In this document: piece by piece, positions 1 through 6,672 of the stretch
Numbering within the stretch: the first letter of the stretch is position 1
How the letters are laid out: the number at the start of each line of letters is the position of its first letter
Origin: CAVURW01 sp963743595
GTDB taxonomy: Bacteria > Verrucomicrobiota > Verrucomicrobiia > Methylacidiphilales > UBA1321
Assembly (NCBI GenBank): GCA_963743595.1
Contig: CAVURW010000200.1
Location: forward strand, 1 to 10,232
Length of the DNA stretch: 10,232 bases
Direction of reading: 5' to 3'
Program-made: the position numbers and the translations under genes
Notes under the pieces: generated by a model
The model's database searches: none
What the model saw: only the letters and a program-made list of their open reading frames with translations
Told to the model about the DNA's origin: nothing

Positions 1-228
1 CATTTACCGGTTTATTTCAATCCCGGCATCAATATGAGCGAGCGCTTTCACCCCAGCGCCGATTCCATTTTCGAGGGCTGCGATGTGATTGTCATACCAG
101 TAAAAAAAGAGATATTGGCGGAGGTCTTAACGCGAATGCCCGATTATCAGACCTATATCGACGAGCATTTTCATGAGCTGGACCGCACAGAGCGCTGGGC
201 TTTGTTGGTGAGGATTAAGACAGATTAA
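1..228 (+). CDS. 3' end of an unrecognised protein gene, cut by window edge
   Basis: The frame is open from the first base and ends at a TAA at 226-228, so 75 C-terminal residues are visible. An internal ATG at 34 exists, but the frame is open and protein-like before it (HLPVYFNPGIN), so the true start is probably outside the window. The visible part is soluble and mixed alpha/beta: a hydrophobic strand (CDVIVIPV) is followed by an acidic, aromatic-rich helical tail (DYQTYIDEHFHELDRTERW). No membrane segment or catalytic motif can be named. It converges on the minus-strand gene ending at 234, leaving only 5 bp between the stops. I do not recognise the family. Confidence 0.6.
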   Translation, partial: HLPVYFNPGINMSERFHPSADSIFEGCDVIVIPVKKEILAEVLTRMPDYQTYIDEHFHELDRTERWALLVRIKTD

Positions 229-233
229 GAAAA

Positions 234-893
234 CTACGGCTTCACGGCTGGTTTTCCGATGAACAGAACGCCATCGCTTTTCGTAAGGACGGTACCGGAT
301 AGCTCCGTGGCATAACGAAGCACCTCATCTGCGGGGACATTGGTTAAAGTCAGCGACATTTTCTTGGTCTGATCCACGTCGGGATTGACGACAATATTCA
401 TGCCGCGCTGATCGGGGTCCAGCCGCTTCCACTCGGCATGGATGACTTCAATGGCCTTATCTAGGGAGAGGTCTTGGAAATCCACGCTGATCGGAACACC
501 GTACCCGCGCGAGGCAGCGGAATTCAGGACTGTTGCGCCGGTGATCTTATCGAGAACGTAGGCGTAGGGCTGCTTTTCCAGAGTCAGGTTATTTTGCTCC
601 GCAATGATTTTCAGCAACTGCTCGACGGTCATATCCTCTAAGGAAATCGTGACGGGCAGATCTTTCGCAGCCACTCCCACGACGATGTTCATCCCGCCTT
701 GGCCGGGATTCAATTCCAACGCCTTTTTTCGAATAAAATCCACAACAGTGCGCAGCGGTGCCTGTGCAAAATCAACTTCCTTAATCGTCATTTGAGCGGG
801 AGCGGGGGCCCCTGGAGATTGCCCGGTGGCGAGTCCCAGACCAGTGCTTGCGGTCAATAAAACCAGAAGGGCAATTCGTAAAAATGGTTTCAT
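234..893 (-). CDS. Exported protein with two tandem STN-like (secretin/TonB short N-terminus) modules
   Basis: This is a 219-residue protein with a signal peptide at residues 1-24 (MKPFLRIALLVLLTASTGLG) and a Pro/Ala-rich linker. Two similar modules follow, at about residues 40-113 and 137-212. Each has a strand (VDFAQAPL, VDFQDLSL), a long helix with an LxP motif, a GMNIVV strand (67-72 and 164-169), a second strand pair, a V-EqLL / PADEVL helix and a closing hairpin (YAYVLDK, GVLFIGK). This beta-alpha-beta pattern matches the STN fold that secretins, TonB receptors and related periplasmic proteins use for protein contacts. No secretin pore or TonB barrel follows, so the modules stand alone. 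I chose the ATG at 893; a GTG at 947 in the same frame would only add 18 charged residues before the signal peptide. It lies 68 bp after the minus-strand gene at 962-1402 and may be co-transcribed with it. Its partner is unknown. Confidence 0.8.
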   Translation of the reverse strand: MKPFLRIALLVLLTASTGLGLATGQSPGAPAPAQMTIKEVDFAQAPLRTVVDFIRKKALELNPGQGGMNIVVGVAAKDLPVTISLEDMTVEQLLKIIAEQNNLTLEKQPYAYVLDKITGATVLNSAASRGYGVPISVDFQDLSLDKAIEVIHAEWKRLDPDQRGMNIVVNPDVDQTKKMSLTLTNVPADEVLRYATELSGTVLTKSDGVLFIGKPAVKP

Positions 894-961
894 GCGGTTG
901 TAAGTTTTCTGTAGAGGTAGCCTACCCTTTCTTGGTCCCGGAGCCACGCTGATAACGATGC

Positions 962-1402
962 TTATTTTCCTGCGGGATCAGACGCTTTTATGGGGAACGT
1001 TATATCTTTGCTAGCAATCGGATCGTGGATCGTGACTTGATTATTTTCGACGATAGGGTGTCGTTCCCCAAATGTTTCGCTGTCCGTATCAACCCGGCCA
1101 AGTCCGATATGAGGAAGGAAAACTCCACTTTTAGGATCGAAGTTAGGCTCAACATAGTACGAGTACCTATTCGCTTTTAGGTCTACTTCGAACATAAATT
1201 CGTGATTGTCGGTGAGGACGTAGTACAGCGGCCCCGCCGTGTAAACCGTCGCATGTTGATCCGGAAGATCTCGGTATTTGTCTAACGAGACTGGTTCAAA
1301 TTTGTACATCACAAATGATATGACGTACGCGGCCAGAGCGACTAAAGAGATTGCAAGAATCCCCAAGATAATGAGAGCAGGCACAGAGATTCTAAGCTTC
1401 AT
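962..1402 (-). CDS. Membrane-anchored protein of unknown function
   Basis: This is a 146-residue protein. Residues 6-33 form one long hydrophobic segment (VPALIILGILAISLVALAAY) after a short basic N-terminus (MKLR), so it is probably a single-pass protein with its C-terminal domain outside the cytoplasm. The remaining roughly 110 residues are rich in beta strands and aromatics (VYTAGPLYYVLTDNHEFMF, NRYSYYVEPNFDP), with no cysteines and no catalytic motif I can name. I chose the ATG at 1402. A TTG at 1468 in the same frame would place 22 polar residues before the membrane segment, which is less likely. The gene lies upstream of the STN-like protein gene on the same strand and diverges from the exported protein gene at 1502, so a promoter is expected within 1403-1501. 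No clear boxes were found there. Confidence 0.65.
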   Translation of the reverse strand: MKLRISVPALIILGILAISLVALAAYVISFVMYKFEPVSLDKYRDLPDQHATVYTAGPLYYVLTDNHEFMFEVDLKANRYSYYVEPNFDPKSGVFLPHIGLGRVDTDSETFGERHPIVENNQVTIHDPIASKDITFPIKASDPAGK

Positions 1403-1501
1403 TTTTTCGGTTAAGGGCCTGAATCTGGCTATCGGCCAACTGTACTCCAGATCATTATCGAATCGCAAGTTCCTGACCGCGTGCTAACAGTAGCGGAAGA
1501 A

Positions 1502-1984
1502 ATGAAAACCTCCCTCGCCCTTGTCACGTTTCTCCTTTTGCTGCATGGCAAGGGATGTGCGGCTCCCGTCGTCTATCCGGAATATGGATTTAAGATCGAT
1601 ACACTTGTCGCTTCGAAGGAGACGCAAACGGCCAACTTCACGCCGTTGCTCCTCTGTTTGCCGATCAGCAACGGTTTTTCGCCAAACGTGAACGTCTTGA
1701 TCCAGCCTTATAAAACAAACCCAAAGGAGTACCTCACGACGAGCGTGAAACAATTCGAGAGCATGGGCTGGCTGGTGATCACCTCGAGTTCCGACGCCAC
1801 GTCCGCCGTCATTGAAGCGACCGCAACGATGAACCAAATTGACGTCCATTTCTACGTCCGGGCCATCGTCCTCAAGGATAAGGTTGTCCTGGCCACTGCG
1901 TCGTGCGCTGAAACCGATTGGCCGAAGCTGAAGGAGAAGCTGGTGGGTTGTGTGAATAGTCTGCAGCCTGCGGAGGCGAAATAG
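1502..1984 (+). CDS. Exported PsbP/DcrB-like fold protein
   Basis: This is a 160-residue protein with an N-terminal signal sequence (MKTSLALVTFLLLLHGKGCA). A possible signal-peptidase I site follows CAA, before PVV; the cysteine context (GKGC) is a poor lipobox. The mature part has the order typical of the PsbP/Mog1/DcrB fold: an opening YPEYGFKID strand, a central strand pair (PNVNVLIQPY), the helix TNPKEYLTTSVKQFESMGW, a run of strands (SAVIEATATM, DVHFYVRAIVLKDKVVLATA) and a closing helix DWPKLKEKLVGCVNSL. Family members are small exported or lipid-anchored proteins that rarely have a known reaction. ATG 1502 is preferred over GTG 1481 because the signal peptide begins there. A GGAAG lies only 2 nt ahead, so the ribosome site is poor. 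The Fur-family gene starts 20 bp downstream. Confidence 0.7.
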   Translation: MKTSLALVTFLLLLHGKGCAAPVVYPEYGFKIDTLVASKETQTANFTPLLLCLPISNGFSPNVNVLIQPYKTNPKEYLTTSVKQFESMGWLVITSSSDATSAVIEATATMNQIDVHFYVRAIVLKDKVVLATASCAETDWPKLKEKLVGCVNSLQPAEAK

Positions 1985-2004
1985 AGGCGGGAGAAACCGT
2001 CCGA

Positions 2005-2484
2005 ATGCTGTATATTGATTTCGGCATGACCCACCACCACCCGCCACTCGATGCAGAAGCCTGGCTCCGTAAGAATAAATTCCGGGTCACCCAAGCGCGC
2101 ATCGCGATTGTCCGGTTGCTCGATTCCAGCCCGGTACCGCTCACTCTCAACGATATTCACGCGCAGTTGGGCGCCGAAGGCGGTGACTTCGCGACCGTCT
2201 TTCGCTTTGTTTCGTCACTAGAAGAGAAGTCGCTCGTCGAAAAGATCGCCTGGGCGGACGGTTCCACACGCCATGAGATTCGGTGTTGCACGGACCAGGC
2301 GCATCACCATCATTACCTCATTTGCCGCGCATGCAAGAAGGTCGAACCGATTGAAGATTGTGTCGTGCAGGCGCTGGAAGATCAGATCGCTAAGGAGCGC
2401 GGTTACGTCGCCGTGAGTCACACGCTGCAGCTCTCCGGCGTTTGCCCGTCTTGCCAGAAAAATCCACCTGCTGAGACGCGATGA
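2005..2484 (+). CDS. Fur-family metal-responsive transcriptional regulator (Zur/Fur-like)
   Basis: This is a 159-residue cytoplasmic repressor, the usual family size. The N-terminal winged helix includes FRVTQARIAIVRLLD (26-40) and the recognition helix region DFATVFRFVSSLEEKSLVEK (61-80), equivalent to the family's ATVYRTL...GLVEKI. The C-terminal dimer/metal domain carries a histidine run, HHHHYLICRAC (100-110). Two CxxC pairs (107/110 and 147/150) are expected to hold the structural zinc. SHTLQLSGVCPSC closely follows the end typical of Zur and Fur, but the sensed metal cannot be decided from sequence. ATG 2005 has GGGAG 11 nt upstream; ATG 2026 (MTHHHPP) has no ribosome site but is also plausible. 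Its stop overlaps the TPR gene start (ATGA at 2481-2484), suggesting translational coupling. No inverted repeat resembling a Fur or Zur box was seen just upstream. Confidence 0.9.
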   Translation: MLYIDFGMTHHHPPLDAEAWLRKNKFRVTQARIAIVRLLDSSPVPLTLNDIHAQLGAEGGDFATVFRFVSSLEEKSLVEKIAWADGSTRHEIRCCTDQAHHHHYLICRACKKVEPIEDCVVQALEDQIAKERGYVAVSHTLQLSGVCPSCQKNPPAETR

Positions 2485-3158
2485 ACCTGCGACTGACGCG
2501 AAAGGTTCTCTCGGAATCAAACCTGAGACGCGAATTGGAGGTTCGCGAGAAAACGCTTAGTCCCAATGATCCTGAGCTTGCCGATGCGATTAGTAATCTG
2601 GCCTTCAGGATTCGGCACACGAATTTCGCTGAGTCGAAAAAGCTCCACAAAAGGGCACTTGGTATTCGCGAGAAAGCGCTCGGACCGAGCCACCCTGAAG
2701 TAGAGAAATCGCTCATCGGACTGTCTCAGTTAGCGATCGACGAGGAATCATTTTACGAGGCCGAAGTTCTCTTGGTTCGAGCAATTAGCGTTCGAAAGAG
2801 TAGCGACAAATCGACCCCATTCGAGATTGCTTTTACCATCCAACAACTTGGGTTTCTCATGCAGCTCACAGGACGCCGTGCAGAGGCCGAAAGGCTGTTT
2901 CACGAAGCTATTACCACTTGCGAAAGCGGTAATCACGGGAACGACGAACTGCTCTTGCAGGAACTGTATCTCTCTTTGGCAGAACATCTGCAATGCGAAG
3001 GAAGACATAAGGAAGCCGCGGAGTTTTACGCAAAAGCGCATGCGACTTACAAGTCCCTGAGCGCTGGTCGGTCAAACATGGTCGAGAGATCGTTTTTCGA
3101 AAGATATTTTCCTATTGCTCGAAGGGTTGTGGGCCTCTTGACTTCGAAAGCACTATGA
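2481..3158 (+). CDS. Tetratricopeptide-repeat protein, kinesin-light-chain type repeats
   Basis: This is a 225-residue, all-helical protein without a signal peptide or membrane segment. Repeats with a period of about 41-42 residues are visible: VREKTLSPNDPELADAISNL (21-40), IREKALGPSHPEVEKSLIGL (62-81), the ISVRKSS unit (about 102-122) and RRAEAERLFHEAITTCE (132-148), with a further EGRHKEAAEFYAKAHATYKS unit. The REKALGPxHPEVxxSL signature is that of TPR_10/TPR_12 repeats, which act as protein-binding scaffolds. The first unit begins near the end of a repeat, so the protein seems to start mid-repeat. Start and stop both lie in ATGA overlaps (2481-2484 and 3155-3158), which fixes the start by context although no ribosome site is seen. 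Its third-position usage looks less C-rich than that of the flanking genes, a weak hint of separate origin. The binding partner is unknown. Confidence 0.8.
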   Translation: MNLRLTRKVLSESNLRRELEVREKTLSPNDPELADAISNLAFRIRHTNFAESKKLHKRALGIREKALGPSHPEVEKSLIGLSQLAIDEESFYEAEVLLVRAISVRKSSDKSTPFEIAFTIQQLGFLMQLTGRRAEAERLFHEAITTCESGNHGNDELLLQELYLSLAEHLQCEGRHKEAAEFYAKAHATYKSLSAGRSNMVERSFFERYFPIARRVVGLLTSKAL

Positions 3159-3583
3159 TCTCCCGCCTCAGCACCCTATCGCAGCATCTCGTGAAGTTGT
3201 ACGAAAAGGCGTCGCATCAGCAGCGGAAAAACGCCTCGACTGCGCTGTGCGTGCTGGCGGTTAAGCAGTTGAAATGGCAGGAGCCGGATGTAGAACAGGC
3301 GCTGGAGTTGGTTCGATTTACGCGGTACGATCAAGAGCTTATGCAGCGGCTCGAAGCGATTTCGTTTCGATGCGATGACGAGCACGTGCGGATCATGAAC
3401 AGCACCGGCGGCGACATCGAAGAGGCCGAGACCTATTTCCGAAAATCACGCGTCGCCGATGCGTTGGTGGTTCTTCTGGCCGATGGTCCTGACGAAGTTC
3501 ACGAAGCGCTCTATGAAGCCATTATGGCGATGGAAGATCCGGAGCAGGCCGTCAGCTCAGCCGGTGCGTTTTTGGAGACGTAA
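3155..3583 (+). CDS. Small helical protein of unknown function in the rarA cluster
   Basis: This is a 142-residue, predominantly helical, soluble protein without signal peptide, membrane segment or recognised motif. Notable stretches are a basic N-terminal half (LVKLYEKASHQQRKNA), a central EPDVEQALELVRFTRYDQEL helix and an acidic C-terminal half (GDIEEAETYFRKSRVADAL, DGPDEVHEALYEAIMAMEDP). The ATG overlaps the TGA of the TPR gene (3155-3158), and the TAA ends 4 bp before the rarA start at 3588, so it is probably translated as part of the same transcript. The frame, base composition and tight packing support a real gene. I do not recognise its family; a role linked to RarA or to the TPR protein would be guesswork from position only. 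Confidence 0.65.
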   Translation: MISRLSTLSQHLVKLYEKASHQQRKNASTALCVLAVKQLKWQEPDVEQALELVRFTRYDQELMQRLEAISFRCDDEHVRIMNSTGGDIEEAETYFRKSRVADALVVLLADGPDEVHEALYEAIMAMEDPEQAVSSAGAFLET

Positions 3584-3587
3584 GCAG

Positions 3588-4901
3588 ATGGACGAATTGT
3601 TTCCCACGGAATCGCGCACGTCGCACCAGCCACTCGCCGCGCGGATGCGCCCCCGGACGCTGGACGAGTACGTGGGCCAATCGCACATTCTTGGTGAAGG
3701 AAAGCTTCTGCGCCGCAGCATTCTCGCGGATCAAATCTCCAGCCTCATTCTTTTCGGACCGCCGGGCCTGGGAAAGACGTCTCTGGCGCATGTAATCGCC
3801 AACAGCACGCGGTCGCATTTTGAAGCCATTAACGCAATCGAATGCGGGATTAATGATGTCCGCAAACTCATCCAAATGGCGGTGCAACGTCGTCAATCGC
3901 GCAATCAAAACACCATCCTTTTCATCGACGAAATTCATCGATTCAACAAAGCACAACAGGACGTGCTCTTGCCCGATATCGAGAAGGGAAGTGTGCGGTT
4001 GATCGGAGCCACAACGCATAACCCCTCGTTCTACGTAAACGCGCCGCTGGTGAGTCGCTCGCAGATCTTTGAGCTGCGTCCGCTCGAACACTCAGACCTG
4101 ATCACGCTTTTGCAAACAGCCATCCGCGACGTCGAGCGAGGACTCGGTTCGAAAGACATTCAGGCGAGCCCGGAAGCGCTCGAGTTCCTGGCGCGATTAA
4201 GCGATGGCGACGGGCGGCGGGCGCTCAATGGACTGGAGCTCGCCGCGCTGACAACTCCGCCGAATCCGCAGGGCGTTATCGTCATTGATTTGGCGATTGC
4301 GCAGGAATCTATCCAGAAGAAAGCTGTCGTTTACGATAAGGACGAGGATGGCCATTACGACACGATTTCTGCGTTCATTAAGGCGCTTCGAGGCAGCGAT
4401 CCTGATGCCGCGCTCTACTGGATGGCCAAGATGATCGAGGCGGGCGAAGATCCCCGCTACATCACCCGGCGGCTGATCATTCACGCCTCCGAGGATGTGG
4501 GCATGGCCGATCCCACGGCATTGATGGTGGCCGTGGCGGCGCACCAGGCCCTGGAGATTGTGGGTCTGCCGGAGGCGCGCATCCCGATGGCCCACGCGGC
4601 GATTCACATCGCGTGTGCCCCGAAATCGAACAGCGCGGTGGCGGCGATTGATGCCGCGCAGAAGTTGATTCGCAACGAGCGAACGCAAGAGGTGCCGAAG
4701 CATCTGCGCGATAGCCACTATTCCGGTGCTGCGATTCTCGGTAACGGCACGGAATATCAGTACCCGCACGATTTTCCCGGCGGTTGGGTCGACCAGGCGT
4801 ACATGCCCTATCGCGCGGAGCTTTATAAACCGACGACACACGGACGCGAGAAGATTGCTTTCGAGAGGCTGGAGCAGATTAAAAAGCAGCGCGGGCAATA
4901 A
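3588..4901 (+). CDS. rarA: Replication-associated recombination protein A, AAA+ ATPase (RarA/MgsA)
   Basis: This is a 437-residue protein, close to the roughly 447 residues of Escherichia coli RarA. It is an AAA+ ATPase related to clamp loaders that acts at stalled replication forks. Visible motifs are LAARMRPRTLDEYVGQSHIL (17-36, the family N-terminal signature), Walker A GPPGLGKTS (57-65), Walker B LFIDEIHRFN (111-120), a sensor-1 region GATTHNPSF (140-148) and an arginine-finger region APLVSRSQIF (152-161). The C-terminal part contains AVVYDKDEDGHYDTISAFIK, the DPDAALYWMAKMIEAGEDP region, the SEDVGMADP motif and KSNSAV, all typical of the tetramerisation domain. The family usually has Glu in GATTENPSF; here it is His. 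I chose ATG 3588 because the conserved N-terminus begins there and GGAG lies about 10 nt upstream. The frame is open further back, to 3459, but that part overlaps the preceding gene and reads as non-protein-like sequence. Confidence 0.97.
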   Translation: MDELFPTESRTSHQPLAARMRPRTLDEYVGQSHILGEGKLLRRSILADQISSLILFGPPGLGKTSLAHVIANSTRSHFEAINAIECGINDVRKLIQMAVQRRQSRNQNTILFIDEIHRFNKAQQDVLLPDIEKGSVRLIGATTHNPSFYVNAPLVSRSQIFELRPLEHSDLITLLQTAIRDVERGLGSKDIQASPEALEFLARLSDGDGRRALNGLELAALTTPPNPQGVIVIDLAIAQESIQKKAVVYDKDEDGHYDTISAFIKALRGSDPDAALYWMAKMIEAGEDPRYITRRLIIHASEDVGMADPTALMVAVAAHQALEIVGLPEARIPMAHAAIHIACAPKSNSAVAAIDAAQKLIRNERTQEVPKHLRDSHYSGAAILGNGTEYQYPHDFPGGWVDQAYMPYRAELYKPTTHGREKIAFERLEQIKKQRGQ

Positions 4902-4933
4902 GCGGGTTCGCGCTGAAATGACTTGCAGATAGG

Positions 4934-4945
4934 TCCGTCGACGGA
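4934..4945. repeat. 12-bp perfect palindrome in the porin leader
   Basis: TCCGTCGACGGA reads the same on both strands. It lies 33 bp after the rarA stop and about 90 bp upstream of the porin start. It has no T-run, so it is not an intrinsic terminator. It could be a dimeric regulator site or chance. Confidence 0.35.
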
Positions 4946-4950
4946 GGCGT

Positions 4951-4983
4951 CTTCATGGAAGCTTCATCAAATCCTCATTTTAT
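4951..4983 (+). promoter_or_regulatory. Three direct repeats with 11-bp period (PHO-box-like) upstream of the porin
   Basis: CTTCAT at 4951, CTTCAT at 4962 and CCTCAT at 4973 lie exactly 11 bp apart, each followed by a mostly A/T-rich 5-nt spacer (GGAAG, CAAAT, TTTAT). Tandem 11-bp direct repeats on one face of the helix are the layout of binding sites for PhoB/PhoP-type response regulators. The half-site here (YTTCAT-like) resembles, but does not exactly match, known PHO boxes. The array ends 54 bp before the porin start and upstream of the candidate -10 element. It is seen directly as a repeat; the regulator is inferred. Confidence 0.45.
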
Positions 4984-5010
4984 TGTTGATAAATCCTAGT
5001 GGATTAATAT
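4983..5010 (+). promoter_or_regulatory. Candidate sigma-70-type promoter for the porin gene, overlapping an inverted repeat
   Basis: A TTGTTG at 4983-4988 and a TAATAT at 5005-5010 are separated by 16 bp, in an AT-rich patch within otherwise GC-richer DNA. The spacer contains the inverted repeat AATCC-TAGT-GGATT (4992-5005), which could be an operator. The porin start follows 27 bp after the -10 element. This is a match by eye only. Confidence 0.35.
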
Positions 5011-5037
5011 GGTTTAACCGCTCTTCGGAGTGTTGTT

Positions 5038-6672
5038 ATGAAAAAACCGTACCTGTTGTCCTGGACCCTCGGCCTGATCCTCTCTCTCGCCCCTGCCCAT
5101 GCTGTCCCCAGCGATTCGTTGATCGATGCGCTCGTAAAAAAAGGAGTTCTTTCTGAGAAAGAAGCCGAGAGCATTCGCGAGAAAGCTGCCACAGAGCTGA
5201 CCACGCCGGCATCCAGCGCGATCTCCTTTAATCGGGCAATCAAACATCTGAGCCTTTACGGCGATATACGGTTGCGAGCGGAAATGCGCGATGGAAAGTA
5301 TGGCCCCGGTGAATTGAATGCGAATACAGGCACTCTCTACCCTTCCGGCGGAAGTGAAGGGCGGGACCGGTTGCGGTACCGGGTGCGCCTCGGGCTGCTC
5401 GGCGAGTTAAACGATAACGTTTTCTTTGGAGTCGGCGTGGCCACCAATCCGACCGGGAACGATAACGTCACGTTTGCGGATCAAGGCAGTGCCGGTCCGT
5501 TCGGGAAAGCAAAGGGCATTATTGGCATCAATAAAATCTACTTGGGTTGGCGGCCCACCGACTATCTTACCGTGGAGGCAGGCCAGTTCGATAACCCCTT
5601 TTATGGAACAAATCTGGTTTGGGATTCGCGATATAACCCCACCGGTTTCGCAGAGAAGTTCCAGAGAGATATCGGTGACTTTAATGTTTTTGCGAATGGG
5701 GGACAGTTCATCTACCAGGCCGCGCCGTTTGACGACAGTTCCGTTACACCCGGTTTGAACTACACCGATACGTGGATGCTGGAAGAGCAAGTCGGGTTCA
5801 ATTGGAAAATCGACAAAGACGTCGACTTCAAATTGGCAGCGAGCATCACCTCGTACACCGGAACTCGAACGACGAATACGGCGAATAAATCGGTGGTCGG
5901 CAAGACGACAGTGACGACTGAAACGGAGACGGCTTCCGGCTCGACGGCACCGTTGGCCATCAGCGGGAATTCGTACCCGCCAAACGATTTCGCCGGGCCT
6001 TACGTGGGCGCGTTCTCGGATCCCTACACGAATAATTATGGCATCAATAACCTCCTCGTGCTGGATGTGCCGGGTGAACTGAATTTCAAACTGTGGAATG
6101 TGCCCTTCAAGGTCTTTGCCGACGTGGCCTGGAATCTCAGCGCGCACGGACGCTCTCAAGCTGCAGCCTCTGCGGTGGCGAATGGAACGGCTGTGACCGT
6201 GGGCGGAGTCTCGACCAACCTAGCGGGCGGTGGTGCAACCGCGACTTACCCGACCGCCGGTACGCCGCTGAATGCCAATGGCATTCCGATTGCCGACTTC
6301 ACCTCGCCCTACTTGAAGAATCTAAACCGCAATAACTCGAATCAAAACATGGCGTATGAAGCAGGCTTTCAAGCGGGCGAATTGAAGAAAAAGGGCGATT
6401 GGTTGGCCAAGGTTTATTGGCTCGATCGCGAATACTATTCGCTCGATCCTAACCTTACCGATTCCGACGTTTTCGATGGACGTTTGAACTTGGCTGGCGT
6501 GGTGGTTCAAGCCAATTATAATCTCACTGACGATCTCACGTTCACCCTGACTTACGGCGAAGCAGGACGCGCAGATAGTCAATTAGCAACGCCGGGAATC
6601 GGTCAGAATCTGAATATCGATCCGGTCGATCATTACCGCATCGTACAGGGCGATTTATTGTGGAAATTCTAA
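5038..6672 (+). CDS. Putative outer-membrane porin (Porin_5-like beta barrel)
   Basis: This is a 544-residue protein with a signal peptide (MKKPYLLSWTLGLILSLAPA, cleavage likely after AHA at 21-23). A short helical segment follows, DSLIDALVKKGVLSEKEAES (26-45), of the kind that precedes the barrel in many Verrucomicrobia and Planctomycetes porins. The rest has alternating amphipathic strands ending in aromatic residues and long Gly/Asn/Thr-rich loops, for example LSLYGDIRLRAEM, RLRYRVRLGLLGELNDNVFF, INKIYLGWRPTDYLTVEAGQ and LTDDLTFTLTYGEA. It closes with GDLLWKF, a C-terminal phenylalanine signal for the BAM complex. A Thr/Ala-rich stretch around 278-310 probably forms an outer loop. Start ATG 5038 has GGAG 7 nt upstream. 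The 11-bp repeats ahead would fit regulation by nutrient limitation, but the transported solute cannot be read from sequence. Confidence 0.88.
   Translation: MKKPYLLSWTLGLILSLAPAHAVPSDSLIDALVKKGVLSEKEAESIREKAATELTTPASSAISFNRAIKHLSLYGDIRLRAEMRDGKYGPGELNANTGTLYPSGGSEGRDRLRYRVRLGLLGELNDNVFFGVGVATNPTGNDNVTFADQGSAGPFGKAKGIIGINKIYLGWRPTDYLTVEAGQFDNPFYGTNLVWDSRYNPTGFAEKFQRDIGDFNVFANGGQFIYQAAPFDDSSVTPGLNYTDTWMLEEQVGFNWKIDKDVDFKLAASITSYTGTRTTNTANKSVVGKTTVTTETETASGSTAPLAISGNSYPPNDFAGPYVGAFSDPYTNNYGINNLLVLDVPGELNFKLWNVPFKVFADVAWNLSAHGRSQAAASAVANGTAVTVGGVSTNLAGGGATATYPTAGTPLNANGIPIADFTSPYLKNLNRNNSNQNMAYEAGFQAGELKKKGDWLAKVYWLDREYYSLDPNLTDSDVFDGRLNLAGVVVQANYNLTDDLTFTLTYGEAGRADSQLATPGIGQNLNIDPVDHYRIVQGDLLWKF

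Noticed and set aside
1484..2047. Minus-strand open frame (187 codons) antisense to the PsbP/DcrB-like gene
   Set aside because: The opposite strand has a signal peptide and a recognisable fold order; this frame is Arg/His-rich with no motif.
3459..3587. Extension of rarA upstream to an ATG at 3459
   Set aside because: The extra 43 residues (MRWWFFWPMVLTKFTKRSMK...) are non-protein-like and lie inside the preceding gene. The RarA signature starts at ATG 3588.
4197..4898. Minus-strand open frame (233 codons) inside rarA
   Set aside because: It is antisense to conserved RarA sequence and Arg/His-rich in the way typical of antisense shadows.
5407..6159. Minus-strand open frame (250 codons) inside the porin gene
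   Set aside because: It is antisense to a well-supported porin, the product is not protein-like, and there is no independent start context.
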